The position numbers and the translations under genes were made by a program. Source: CBFGWV01 sp965652545 (GTDB taxonomy: Bacteria; Pseudomonadota; Gammaproteobacteria; Competibacterales; Competibacteraceae). From it: a stretch of DNA of 15,770 nucleotides. How positions within the stretch are numbered: position 1 is the stretch's first letter; each line of letters opens with the position of its first letter. The notes under the pieces were generated by a model that saw only the letters and a program-made list of their open reading frames with translations, made no database searches and was not told where the DNA came from. The stretch covers positions 1 through 15,770 of the forward strand of contig CBFGWV010000088.1 in the NCBI GenBank assembly GCA_965652545.1. Direction: 5' to 3'. Positions 1-6,846 of this stretch are shown in pieces.

Positions 1-1039
1 CCGATCGCACCAAGCCGTGCACGTAGGCCAGTTTGTTGCGTATGGCCGGTGTGACGACCTCGGGCACCAGGTCTTTCAAGCCCATGTCGCGGTTGAGCTC
101 ATTGACCGCCAGCCCGATCTGATGAAACGACCGCAGCATCGCATCCAGGTCATGCGGCGCCTCGCCGGCGCGCAGGTTCAGATGATGAGCGGTGTCCAAC
201 ACCGAGACGATGTCCAGGTAGAAGGCAAACGTCTCGGCAAAGTCCTCCCAGGGGTGCATGGTGGCGTAGGCGGAGACGAACGACGGCCCCCAGTCCGCCG
301 GCGGACCTTGGTCGTAGTAGCGCTCCAGCGCCTCGGCGTAGTCGGGGTCGAACGGGTCGCCGAACACTGTGCGGCAGGCTGTCTCGTCGCGTCCGCGGAC
401 CAGGATCTCCCAATAGTAGTGCCCGATCTCGTGCCGGAAATGACCGATCAGCGTGCGGTGCGACTCGTTGAAGTCCACCCGCAGACGCTCGCGCTCGACG
501 GTATCGGCTTCCTTGACGTTGATGGTGATCCGCCCTTGCGCGTGACCGGTGTACACCTTGTCGTCACCACCGGTGCTACGCCACAGACCGGCATCGGGCA
601 GGGCATCGGCCATGAAGGCGAAGGACAGCGGCGGATCGAAGCCGTCCTCCTCGGTACCGTGCGGCAGTCCAATGAGATCCAGTGTATAGACCAACCGCCG
701 CTTGGCCGCCTCCAGGGCCGCCCAGCGCTGCCGGTGACCGTCGATCGACAAGTCCGGGATGACGGCGTTGTAGCGGCAGCAATCGCACAAGGCCGGCGCC
801 GTCCCATCCGACCCGGCCGTCACCATGCGGTTGCACACTGCCTCGTCAAGGTAGTTGCGGCATTTGAGCAGCGTCGCGCCGCAGTCTGCATGGGCGCAGC
901 GGTATCCACCCTCAGGCAGCGGTTGCAGTGCCGTGACGCTGGCGCAGACGGGGCACCAGCCCGTCTCCGCACCGCAGTTGAGGCAGGTAACGTTGTCGAA
1001 GAACAGACGCGCGCTGCATTGGCATTGGAAGGTTTTCAA
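1..1039 (-). CDS. Putative zinc-binding metallopeptidase (COG4307 type), partial at window edge
   Basis: The minus-strand frame stays open from a TTG at 1039 to the window edge (346 codons), so the last residues and stop lie outside. The N-terminus is a zinc ribbon: Cys6, Cys8, Cys19, Cys22, Cys29 and Cys32, followed by a second Cys-rich stretch. HEIGH at residues 203-207 is a classic HExxH zinc-protease motif, and a downstream WEDFAETFAFY stretch could supply the third ligand. This pairing of an N-terminal ribbon with HExxH is typical of the uncharacterised COG4307 family, whose members usually begin MKTFxCxCG; that pattern fixes the TTG start, as no ATG or GTG lies nearby in frame. A weak GGAAAC precedes it. 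Probably cytoplasmic, since no signal peptide is seen. The substrate is unknown. The reverse frame on the plus strand is a shadow. Confidence 0.85.
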   Translation of the reverse strand, partial: MKTFQCQCSARLFFDNVTCLNCGAETGWCPVCASVTALQPLPEGGYRCAHADCGATLLKCRNYLDEAVCNRMVTAGSDGTAPALCDCCRYNAVIPDLSIDGHRQRWAALEAAKRRLVYTLDLIGLPHGTEEDGFDPPLSFAFMADALPDAGLWRSTGGDDKVYTGHAQGRITINVKEADTVERERLRVDFNESHRTLIGHFRHEIGHYYWEILVRGRDETACRTVFGDPFDPDYAEALERYYDQGPPADWGPSFVSAYATMHPWEDFAETFAFYLDIVSVLDTAHHLNLRAGEAPHDLDAMLRSFHQIGLAVNELNRDMGLKDLVPEVVTPAIRNKLAYVHGLVRS

Positions 1040-1183
1040 TAGCTGTTTCCACGTTTTGGGTTCAGACGCTCCGGGCCGTAGCACACCCTTACGACGCCCA
1101 GCCCCTCCGCAGGGTTCATACCGAACACCTAAGACCTAAGGCTCTTTGTGGCCGACCTGGCCGGAATCGATAACGAGCCAAAC
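1040..1183. other. Intergenic gap between ABC-F and metallopeptidase genes
   Basis: The 144 bases between the ABC-F stop and the TTG of the metallopeptidase hold no clear terminator, promoter or small gene. A short tandem duplication, CCTAAGACCTAAGG, lies at about 1128-1141. The two genes run in the same direction and may be transcribed separately. Confidence 0.5.
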
Positions 1184-2803
1184 CTAGCACGCGGCAGTCA
1201 GCCCCCACCCCTCCGGTGCCCAGCACAGGCGGTCGGTCGGTTCGATGGCCTCCAAAAAGCGCTCGTCGTGCGAGACGACCAACAGCGCACCACGGTACTG
1301 CCGCAGCATGGTTTCGATGGCGGCCAGTCCGTCGAGGTCGAGGTGGTTGGTCGGCTCGTCCAGCAGCAGGAGCTGGGCCGGGGTTTCGCCGTAAAGCGCA
1401 CAAGCCAGGGCGGCCTTCAGGCGCTCGCCGCCGCTGAGCCGGCCGGCCGGTGACAGCGCCTTGTCCGCGCCCAGGCCCAGCCGTGCCAGCCTCGTCCTTG
1501 CCGTGCCGGCATCGAGGGCGGGGTTCAGCGCGGCAAGCTGCTCGACCACCGAGCGGGTCGTGTCCAACCCGCTCAGGTGCTGGTCGAGATAGGCAAATGG
1601 CACGCCGACCTCGCAATGGCCGGCCCGCGGTCTCAGTTCACCGGCCAGCACCCGCAACAGTGTGGATTTGCCGCAGCCGTTCGGCCCGCTGACGGCCACC
1701 CGGCGCGGGCCGTGCACGCTCAGCGACAGCGTACGGCTGTCCGCCGGCCCGAACGGCAGCTCGAGGGCCTCCAGCGACAGCACCCGACGGGCCGCGGGCA
1801 ATGTCCCATCGGGCGTGTGCAGCACGACATCGGCCGCCGTGTCCACCCGGGCGGCGGCCTCGTGCAATGCCCGCGACGACTGCTCGCGCACCTGATCCTG
1901 GCGCAGGCGTGCGCGGGCGCTGGTGGCTTGGCTGCGCGCTTTCTGCTTGTCGAGAAGGATCTTCGCCTGGTTGGCGCACTTTGCCGCGCGGCGGCCGCCG
2001 GCCTCACGGCGGGCCTGCCGCTCGGCCTGCTCATGCAGCTCGCGCTCGCTGCGCCGGTGGGCGGCGCGGGCATGGTCCAGCGCCGATTGCGCCGCGGCCT
2101 CAGCCTGCTGTTTGAGTATGCTGTAACCAGTAAACCCAGCCCCGAAGCTCGTCAGCCCCTGCGGCGAAAGCTCGACGATGCGCTCCATGCCATCGAGTAG
2201 TTCTCGATCGTGGCTGATCACCAGCAGGCCATCGCACCAACGCGCCAGTTGCTGCGCCAGTTGCCGACGGTTGTCACGGTCCAGATGGTTGGTCGGTTCA
2301 TCCAGAATCAGGAACCGCGCCCCGGAGAGGAACGCCCCGAGCAAGGCCACCCGCGTGCACTCACCCCCGCTGAGACGGGCGGCGGGGGTGTCGGCGTCCA
2401 GATGCGCCAGGCCGCAGGCTGCCAGCTCCACCCGCAGGCGGCGGGGCGTGTCCCACAAGCCGGCGACAATATCCACATCCGTGCGCCGTGGCGTACCGGC
2501 CTCTATCCGCGCCAGCGCATCCAGCGTAGCGCGCAGGCCGGCCAGGTCGGCCACCGTACTGTGCGCCTGCGGGACGATGAGCTGCGGCAGGTAACGAATG
2601 CGGCAGCCGGGCAACACCCGTCCGGCCGAGGGCGCCAACTGGCCGGCCATGACCCGCGCGAGAATGCTTTTGCCCACACCGTTGCGCCCCACCAGCCCGG
2701 TCGGGCAGTGGTCGAAGGTGTCGTGCAGGTTGCTGAACAGCGTTCGCCCGTCAGGCAGGGCGTAGGACACACCGGTAAGGGTAATGAAGGGAGAGGTCGT
2801 CAT
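1184..2803 (-). CDS. ABC-F family ATPase (tandem ATP-binding cassettes)
   Basis: A 539-residue protein with two ABC domains and no membrane segment, the mark of ABC-F ribosome-associated ATPases. Cassette 1: Walker A GRNGVGKS (39-46), signature LSGGE (about 144-148), Walker B followed by DEPTNHLD (168-175). Cassette 2: GPNGCGKS (373-380), LSGGE (456-460), DEPTNHLD (482-489). Between them is a charged Arg/Glu/Ala-rich helical linker (about 235-320), corresponding to the P-site tRNA interaction motif. I chose ATG 2803 over the GTG-like upstream extension because homologous N-termini begin a few residues before the first beta strand (FITLTGVSYALPDG) and a GGATGG lies upstream. The family ranges from translation factors (EttA, Uup) to antibiotic-resistance proteins; the sequence alone does not place this one. 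Length is near the family norm. Confidence 0.93.
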   Translation of the reverse strand: MTTSPFITLTGVSYALPDGRTLFSNLHDTFDHCPTGLVGRNGVGKSILARVMAGQLAPSAGRVLPGCRIRYLPQLIVPQAHSTVADLAGLRATLDALARIEAGTPRRTDVDIVAGLWDTPRRLRVELAACGLAHLDADTPAARLSGGECTRVALLGAFLSGARFLILDEPTNHLDRDNRRQLAQQLARWCDGLLVISHDRELLDGMERIVELSPQGLTSFGAGFTGYSILKQQAEAAAQSALDHARAAHRRSERELHEQAERQARREAGGRRAAKCANQAKILLDKQKARSQATSARARLRQDQVREQSSRALHEAAARVDTAADVVLHTPDGTLPAARRVLSLEALELPFGPADSRTLSLSVHGPRRVAVSGPNGCGKSTLLRVLAGELRPRAGHCEVGVPFAYLDQHLSGLDTTRSVVEQLAALNPALDAGTARTRLARLGLGADKALSPAGRLSGGERLKAALACALYGETPAQLLLLDEPTNHLDLDGLAAIETMLRQYRGALLVVSHDERFLEAIEPTDRLCWAPEGWGLTAAC

Positions 2804-2944
2804 CGGGTCCATCCAGCAATGCCAACGGAGCGCCGCCGCACAAGTGCGAAAGCCGCGCACAAAGGCCGTGTGTCCACGGCGGCATTACTGACGCTGACGC
2901 ATCGGACCGACTCCTATCAGTCAGGTGGGGATCGACGAAGCGAG

Positions 2945-2973
2945 AGACTATTCGGCAGCGTACTGAGCGTCAA
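2945..2973 (-). promoter_or_regulatory. Candidate sigma70 promoter for the ABC-F gene
   Basis: On the minus strand TTGACG (2973-2968) is followed after 17 bases by TAGTCT (2950-2945). The -35 is good and the -10 poor. It would give a leader of about 135 bases, which contains a small GTGCG/CGCAC dyad near 2844-2860. Position and spacing fit; the assignment rests on consensus matching only. Confidence 0.35.
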
Positions 2974-3000
2974 CCCGTACCGATGGTAGAGCGGACAACA

Positions 3001-3534
3001 CTAACCTCCCACCGTCATCGCCCCCGCCAACGCGGCACGCATCAGGTCGGCGGACAGAAAACGCGACTCATTGCCATCTCGAAGCTGGCGGCAACTCACC
3101 CGCAGTACATCCGGTTGCCGTGGCGACTGGAGGTAAACATTGCGAATGACGTACACCAGCGAGGTGCCCTCGCCCAGACGCGGCATGCTGTTGAAGCCGA
3201 AGCTGAAACCGCCACCGGTGAGGACCTCGCGGTCTGGACTGGTACCCAACACCGTGAAGCGGTCGGGTTGAACGACTGTATTGCCGTCGCTCAGCGTGCG
3301 CACCTCAAGCTCGCAGCTCACGGTGTGGGCCAGATCCGAGGGCGTGTAGCCGGGACCGACATCCACTCGCGCATCGCCCGCGCGGATACGTAACGGCGTG
3401 TTCAGCGTGATGGTGGAGCCGGCCGGAAACGACGGATCGCCCTCGTTCAGCGGCGGCGTGGCACAGGCGCCAAGCGCCATTGTCATGCCCATCGCCAGCG
3501 CCATGCGCAATGGGCTCCCACGTTTGCCGTCCAT
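3001..3534 (-). CDS. Uncharacterised lipoprotein A (paralogue of 4640-5161)
   Basis: Encodes 177 residues. A charged N-terminus (MDGKRG) and hydrophobic stretch end in the lipobox L-G-A-C with Cys24, so the product should be lipidated; Ala-Thr follow the Cys, which fits outer-membrane sorting. The ATG at 3534 has a strong AAAGGAG 8 bases upstream, so the much longer open frame reaching back through the Hsp20 gene is not used. The mature part (PPLNEGDPSFPAGSTITL, then PDRFTVLGT and VIRNVYLQSPRQPDVLRVSC) aligns along its length with the second lipoprotein in this window. Two shared Cys in the mature region (VSCELE and RVSCRQL) may form a disulphide. I do not recognise a named family and assign no function. 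It is divergent from the Hsp20 gene, sharing a 169-base intergenic region. Confidence 0.85.
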   Translation of the reverse strand: MDGKRGSPLRMALAMGMTMALGACATPPLNEGDPSFPAGSTITLNTPLRIRAGDARVDVGPGYTPSDLAHTVSCELEVRTLSDGNTVVQPDRFTVLGTSPDREVLTGGGFSFGFNSMPRLGEGTSLVYVIRNVYLQSPRQPDVLRVSCRQLRDGNESRFLSADLMRAALAGAMTVGG

Positions 3535-3569
3535 GAAGCGCTCCTTTCCGATTACCTGCGACGGCGGCC

Positions 3570-3575
3570 AGTCTA
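3570..3575 (-). promoter_or_regulatory. Candidate -10 element (TAGACT) of lipoprotein A
   Basis: GTGTAGACT reads on the minus strand with its -10-like hexamer ending 36 bases before the ATG. The same GTGTAGACT lies 37 bases before the ATG of the paralogous lipoprotein B. No good -35 is visible at either site. Confidence 0.4.
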
Positions 3576-3611
3576 CACCGTATCCGAGCGCACCTGCCTG
3601 CACCTCAAGCC

Positions 3612-3639
3612 CTTGAAAACCATCGGCAAGACCACACAT
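3612..3639 (+). promoter_or_regulatory. Sigma32-type heat-shock promoter for the Hsp20 pair
   Basis: CTTGAAA at 3612-3618 matches the sigma32 -35 consensus exactly. After 13 bases comes CCACACAT (3632-3639), close to the -10 consensus CCCCATnT. Spacing is in the known range, and the next gene encodes a small heat-shock protein. Transcription would begin near 3646, giving a leader of about 58 bases. Confidence 0.7.
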
Positions 3640-3650
3640 CGCCGGCCAAG

Positions 3651-3674
3651 GGGTCATGGTGGTCACCATGGCCC
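3651..3674 (+). promoter_or_regulatory. 5'UTR hairpin upstream of the first Hsp20 gene
   Basis: GGGTCATGGT (3651-3660) pairs with ACCATGGCCC (3665-3674) around a GGTC loop: ten pairs including one G-U. It lies just after the predicted transcription start and about 16 bases before the AGGAGG. It does not cover the Shine-Dalgarno, so it could act on mRNA stability or as one part of a thermosensor rather than as a simple RBS clamp. Confidence 0.5.
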
Positions 3675-3703
3675 GCCCCATGTAACGAACAGGAGGACAG
3701 ATC

Positions 3704-4135
3704 ATGTACCGATCAGTGTTTCCACGCGATGTGTTCGCCGACCTGGACCGCCTGCAGCGCGAGCTGCTCCAGGCGTTCGAGCCCGGCATCCGTGGCGTCG
3801 GGCGCAGCGGCTTTCCGGCGCTGAACATCGGCAATACGCCCGAGTCGGTCGAGGTGTACGCCTTCGTACCCGGCTTGGATCCGGCCAGCATCGAGGTGAA
3901 CGTCGAGCGCGGCGTGCTGACGATCACCGGAGAGCGCGGCTCCAGCCTGCCCAACGGTGACGAGCAGCGCCAACTGCACATCAACGAGCGCTTTGCCGGA
4001 CGTTTCCGCCGGGTGGTGAGCCTGCCGGACGATATCGACACCGACAAAGTCACGGCCGACTGCAACGACGGCGTGCTGCACATCAGCGCCAAGCGGCGCG
4101 CATCCGCTCAGCCGCGGCGCATCACCATTCAGTAA
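3704..4135 (+). CDS. Hsp20 small heat-shock protein (IbpA-like), first copy
   Basis: A 143-residue alpha-crystallin-type chaperone that would bind unfolding proteins in the cytoplasm and hold them for refolding. The N-terminal arm (MYRSVFPRDVFADLDRLQRE) is typical of class A small Hsps. The alpha-crystallin domain spans about residues 38-132 with the hallmark VYAFVPGLD and a late DGVLHISAKR. The C-terminal I-x-I motif is I140-T-I142, the residues that dock neighbouring dimers in the oligomer. The ATG follows AGGAGG at 3691-3696 with ideal spacing. A sigma32-like promoter lies upstream. Length is normal for the family. Confidence 0.95.
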   Translation: MYRSVFPRDVFADLDRLQRELLQAFEPGIRGVGRSGFPALNIGNTPESVEVYAFVPGLDPASIEVNVERGVLTITGERGSSLPNGDEQRQLHINERFAGRFRRVVSLPDDIDTDKVTADCNDGVLHISAKRRASAQPRRITIQ

Positions 4136-4159
4136 ACCGACGCGAGGAGGTTGACGATC

Positions 4160-4561
4160 ATGAACGACATTACCCGCGAAACCGGCCAGGACACCCAGGC
4201 CCTGCGCGGCCAGCGCGGCAACGGCAGCTATAGCGTGCTGACTCCGCCGGTGGACGTCATCGAGGATGCCGAAGGCATTACCTTGTATGCCGATATGCCC
4301 GGCGTGGCCAGGGAGAAGCTCAATCTGCAGATCGAGGCGGATACACTGACCATCGAAGGCGAGATGGGCATGGACATCCCCAAGGATATGGCCGCCAGCC
4401 ATGCCGAGGTGGCCACCGCCCGCTACCGGCGCGCGTTCACGCTATCGAAGGAGCTGGACGCCGAGCACATCAGCGCCGAGCTCAAGCACGGCGTGCTGAC
4501 GCTGCGCATCCCCAAGGCGCCGCATGCGCAGCCGAGGCGGATCGCCATCAACGTAGCCTGA
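4160..4561 (+). CDS. Hsp20 small heat-shock protein, second copy
   Basis: A 133-residue Hsp20 protein, 24 bases downstream of the first and surely co-transcribed with it. Residues 29-120 are the alpha-crystallin domain (PPVDVIEDAEGITLYADMPG, later HGVLTLRIPK), and the C-terminal I-x-I is I128-A-I130. I chose ATG 4160 rather than the in-frame TTG at 4151 because AGGAGG ends at 4150, leaving 9 bases to the ATG but none to the TTG. It is clearly diverged from copy one, with a different N-terminal arm and an acidic EGEMGMDIPKD insert. The pair may form mixed oligomers, as IbpA and IbpB do in enterics (inference). Confidence 0.94.
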   Translation: MNDITRETGQDTQALRGQRGNGSYSVLTPPVDVIEDAEGITLYADMPGVAREKLNLQIEADTLTIEGEMGMDIPKDMAASHAEVATARYRRAFTLSKELDAEHISAELKHGVLTLRIPKAPHAQPRRIAINVA

Positions 4562-4579
4562 GGCCGCAACGGCCAATCA

Positions 4580-4605
4580 GAGGCCGGCACGTCGGTGCCG
4601 GCCTC
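4580..4605. terminator. Hairpin terminator between convergent genes
   Basis: GAGGCCGGCAC (4580-4590) and GTGCCGGCCTC (4595-4605) form a perfect 11-bp stem with a GTCG loop, 18 bases after the second Hsp20 stop and 34 bases before the convergent lipoprotein B stop. There is no T-tract on either side, so termination may be weak or the hairpin may mainly protect 3' ends. It could serve both transcripts. Confidence 0.65.
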
Positions 4606-4639
4606 GCACGTTCACTGCCCGCCGGTGCTCTTCGGGTCA

Positions 4640-5161
4640 TCAACGCGTGATGGTCATGCTCTCACCGAGGGCACCCAGCACCAGCCTCGTGGGCAGCAAC
4701 TGCGACCCACCGCCCTCGGTGATCTGCACACAGTTCAGACGCAGCACATCCGGCTGCTGGGGCGAGGTCAGATAGATATTGCGAATGGTGTAGACCAACG
4801 CCGTGGGGGTAAAGCCGCTGGCTTTCCCTCCCCCACTGGAGAGCAGCTCCCGGTCCACGTTGGTACCGACGACCGTAAAGGTATCGGGCCGGATCGTCGT
4901 CACACCGTCGCTTACCGTGCGTGTCTGCAACGTGCAGGTCACACCATAGGTCTGCAGCGTCGCTGCAACGCCCGGGCCAACCTGTCCGCCGACCTGCCCG
5001 TCGGGGACGTGTACCTCGGTGTGCAGCGTCATCACCGTGCCGGCGGGAAAGTCCCGATCACCCTTGGCCAGCGGCGGCACCGTGCACGCGGTGGCCAACA
5101 GCGACAGCAACGCGACCACAGCGTACGGGCGATGCCCGCGCAGGCTGGTAACACCATCCAT
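4640..5161 (-). CDS. Uncharacterised lipoprotein B (paralogue of 3001-3534)
   Basis: Encodes 173 residues from ATG 5161; an upstream GTG at 5170 is less likely because the paralogue also begins MDG. The signal peptide ends in a lipobox (LLATAC), followed by Thr-Val, fitting an outer-membrane lipoprotein. The mature region repeats the landmarks of lipoprotein A: PPLAKGDRDFPAGTVMTL, PDTFTVVGT, VYTIRNIYLTSPQQPDVLRL, and two aligned Cys. Identity looks moderate, so the duplication is old. The two copies flank the Hsp20 pair and both point away from the sequence preceding their own starts. Function is unknown; exposure at the cell surface or periplasm is inferred only from lipidation. Confidence 0.85.
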   Translation of the reverse strand: MDGVTSLRGHRPYAVVALLSLLATACTVPPLAKGDRDFPAGTVMTLHTEVHVPDGQVGGQVGPGVAATLQTYGVTCTLQTRTVSDGVTTIRPDTFTVVGTNVDRELLSSGGGKASGFTPTALVYTIRNIYLTSPQQPDVLRLNCVQITEGGGSQLLPTRLVLGALGESMTITR

Positions 5162-5197
5162 GAAACACACCCCGACATCGGATTGGAAAGGCGCGCA

Positions 5198-5203
5198 AGT
5201 CTA
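5198..5203 (-). promoter_or_regulatory. Candidate -10 element (TAGACT) of lipoprotein B
   Basis: The minus strand reads GTGTAGACT, with the hexamer ending 37 bases before the lipoprotein B ATG, matching the site before lipoprotein A in sequence and position. The shared element suggests the promoter was duplicated together with the gene. Confidence 0.4.
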
Positions 5204-5265
5204 CACGCACAGGGGCTGACGATGGCGTTTCCGATGAAATGGCGGGAGGCGGCCTGAATCTCGAA

Positions 5266-5292
5266 ATTTATTTAGGAATCCTTTACAAATAA
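5266..5292. promoter_or_regulatory. MarR-type operator 1 (upstream of the regulator gene)
   Basis: The 16-base motif TTTATTTAGGAATCCT (5267-5282) holds the dyad AGGA-A-TCCT, flanked by TTATTT on the left and AAATAA on the right. An almost identical copy stands before the next operon at 6001-6026. AT-rich dyads overlapping promoters are typical MarR sites. It overlaps the -35 of the regulator promoter, which fits autorepression. It may also affect the divergent lipoprotein B. Confidence 0.7.
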
Positions 5293-5310
5293 CGACCACG
5301 TCGCCAAAAT
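5282..5310 (+). promoter_or_regulatory. Promoter of the MarR gene, possibly leaderless
   Basis: TTTACA (5282-5287), then 17 bases, then CAAAAT (5305-5310). A start 6-7 bases after the -10 would fall at or next to the ATG at 5317, and no Shine-Dalgarno is present before that ATG. The -35 overlaps operator 1. A leaderless mRNA is inference. Confidence 0.45.
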
Positions 5311-5316
5311 GCCGCC

Positions 5317-5976
5317 ATGAACCCGCCACCCACGCCCCCTTGGCAAGACACACCAGCAACCAGCGAGCGCATCGTCGGTGCCATCTCGCGTATTGCCGCC
5401 GTATTGCGTGCCGGCATGTGGCAGTTCGCCACCGCCGAAGGCCTCAACCGCACGCAGGTGGAGATTCTCGAGATCCTCCTCGCCCGTCGCGATGGCGTGC
5501 GCCTGGGATGGATCGCGCAGCAACTTGGCGTCACCCCCGCCACGGCCAGCGACTCCATCGCCACCCTCACCGCCAAAGGCTTGGTAGAGAAAGGCCGTGC
5601 CGTCGACGATGGCCGCGCCATCGCACTGAAGCTTACCGCCGAGGGGCGCGCACTGGCGCTGAGGATCGACGGTTCCATGGCATTTGCCTCACAGGCTGTG
5701 GACCGCCTGCCCGCTGACACCCAGCAGGCTATGTATGCGGGCCTTCTGGCGCTGATCGGCCAGTTGCAGCAAAGCGGCCGTTTCCCGGAGATCCGTGCCT
5801 GCGTCACCTGCCGCCATTTTGCCGCCAATGTCCATAATGACGCGGTCGCGCCCCACCACTGCCGACTGGTCGATGCGCCCCTGCCCAACGCCTTGCTGCG
5901 CCTGGACTGCCCCGAGCACGACGCGGCCGATGCCGATACTGCCCGCGTCAATTGGGCGCGACTGGAGCGCACATGA
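5317..5976 (+). CDS. MarR family regulator with four-cysteine C-terminal tail
   Basis: A 219-residue winged-helix repressor. Residues 17-60 form the dimerisation helices; about 63-91 is the helix-turn-helix (WIAQQLGVTPATASDSIATL) and 92-106 the wing (KGRAVDDGRAIALKLT). Most MarR proteins are about 140-160 residues, so this carries some 60 extra. The extension has Cys162-x2-Cys165, Cys182 and Cys198, plus His167, His173, His180, His181 and a closing CPEH. That is a plausible zinc site, Fe-S cluster or thiol switch; the sequence cannot tell which. No Shine-Dalgarno precedes the ATG. A near-identical operator before this gene and before the downstream redox pair suggests it controls itself and them, sensing redox state or metal (inference). 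I recall similar tailed MarR proteins in other Proteobacteria but know of no characterised member. Confidence 0.9.
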   Translation: MNPPPTPPWQDTPATSERIVGAISRIAAVLRAGMWQFATAEGLNRTQVEILEILLARRDGVRLGWIAQQLGVTPATASDSIATLTAKGLVEKGRAVDDGRAIALKLTAEGRALALRIDGSMAFASQAVDRLPADTQQAMYAGLLALIGQLQQSGRFPEIRACVTCRHFAANVHNDAVAPHHCRLVDAPLPNALLRLDCPEHDAADADTARVNWARLERT

Positions 5977-6000
5977 GTGGTTTGCCATTTTCTTTGCTCC

Positions 6001-6026
6001 ATTTATTTAGGATTCCTACTAATAAA
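6001..6026. promoter_or_regulatory. MarR-type operator 2 (upstream of the secreted-protein/thioredoxin operon)
   Basis: TTTATTTAGGATTCCT (6002-6017) differs from operator 1 at one central base; the AGGA/TCCT dyad and outer TTATT/AATAA arms are kept. A TACTAA at 6017-6022, with TTGCTC 17 bases upstream, is a possible promoter lying across the operator, as expected for repression. It lies about 77 bases before the ATG at 6103. Confidence 0.7.
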
Positions 6027-6102
6027 GCACGGTGCACTACGGTCGCATGCCCTGTGCTTGAAACGCCTCGCGACCTGCTCATAGCCACAACGAGAACCGA
6101 CC

Positions 6103-6846
6103 ATGAACCTGCCCTTGTCCCGCCTTGTCATCGTCTTGTCCGCCGTCCACGCGTCGACCACTGCATTCGCCCACGGCGGTGATGGCATGTCCACGGCGCC
6201 CGACACTCAGGTGCTGTCCGCCTTCGATATCGTGCACACACGGATCACCACCGACGGGAACCAAGCCGTGTTCCATGCAGCCGTCTCCGGTGAGGCCGGC
6301 GCCGCTAAACCTGCGGCTACCGGCCAACTCGGCGGCAGCGGGGTGTATGCCTACGTTTGGCCCACGACCCTGGACCCGGCCACCGTCGGTTTCGAATCCG
6401 GTGCCGGCATCCTCGCCTTTACGGTCACCGCCCACCCGGACTTCGACGACACTCCGCTGTTCGATGAAGACGCCGATGGCGATACCGCCAACGACGGCAA
6501 CCGCTGGCACAGCCACTGGGTCGTCCTGAAACCGGCGCCCGACTGCGGTCCCGATGCGCTGAAGGTGGTCGACATCCCCGACGGCACCACCCCTCGTCTG
6601 CCCAAGACGTGGCCGGGGCTGCCCATCCTCATCGACAGCCCCGGCTGGAGCCCCGTATTCAGCGGCGACACGCTTGAAGTGCGCGTACCTTTCGACGACA
6701 TCGGCGTGCTGCAAGATGCCGGCTTCGATGGCGTCACCGCTGCCCTGCGTGTGCACGAGAGCGTGCACAGCCCGCTGCTGTGCGTCGTCGACGTGTTCAA
6801 GATCGCCTCCGGCGACCTGTCCCTGCCGGGTGAGGTGGCGCCATGA
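6103..6846 (+). CDS. Exported hypothetical protein with Asp-rich, HSH-containing segment
   Basis: A 247-residue protein with a Sec signal peptide: hydrophobic core about residues 8-19, cleavage likely after AFA at 23, giving a mature start HGGDGMS. The mature chain holds an Asp/Asn-rich stretch DEDADGDTANDGN (121-133) that looks like a calcium-loop, followed at once by HSH (136-138), and two Cys (148, 227). Much of the rest is predicted beta-rich. Similar proteins of unknown function come to mind, but I can name no domain. The ATG has only a weak GAGAA upstream. Its stop overlaps the next ATG (ATGA), so the two products are made together; together with the MarR operator this suggests a periplasmic partner in thiol or metal handling (inference). 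Confidence 0.82.
   Translation: MNLPLSRLVIVLSAVHASTTAFAHGGDGMSTAPDTQVLSAFDIVHTRITTDGNQAVFHAAVSGEAGAAKPAATGQLGGSGVYAYVWPTTLDPATVGFESGAGILAFTVTAHPDFDDTPLFDEDADGDTANDGNRWHSHWVVLKPAPDCGPDALKVVDIPDGTTPRLPKTWPGLPILIDSPGWSPVFSGDTLEVRVPFDDIGVLQDAGFDGVTAALRVHESVHSPLLCVVDVFKIASGDLSLPGEVAP

Noticed and set aside
17..1042. Long plus-strand open frame of 341 codons
   Set aside because: It lies opposite the metallopeptidase, has shadow-type composition (Gln/Val/Arg-rich, no motif), and the minus strand shows clear Cys ribbons and HEIGH.
2210..2989. Plus-strand open frame of 259 codons opposite the ABC-F gene
   Set aside because: The minus strand has complete ABC motifs; the plus frame has none and is a high-GC shadow.
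3651..3703. ROSE or fourU RNA thermometer
   Set aside because: No U-run or ROSE-type anti-SD segment pairs with the AGGAGG; the hairpin leaves it free.
3535..4092. Upstream extension of lipoprotein A through the Hsp20 gene on the minus strand
   Set aside because: The extension is antisense to Hsp20; a strong Shine-Dalgarno and lipobox signal peptide fix the start at 3534.
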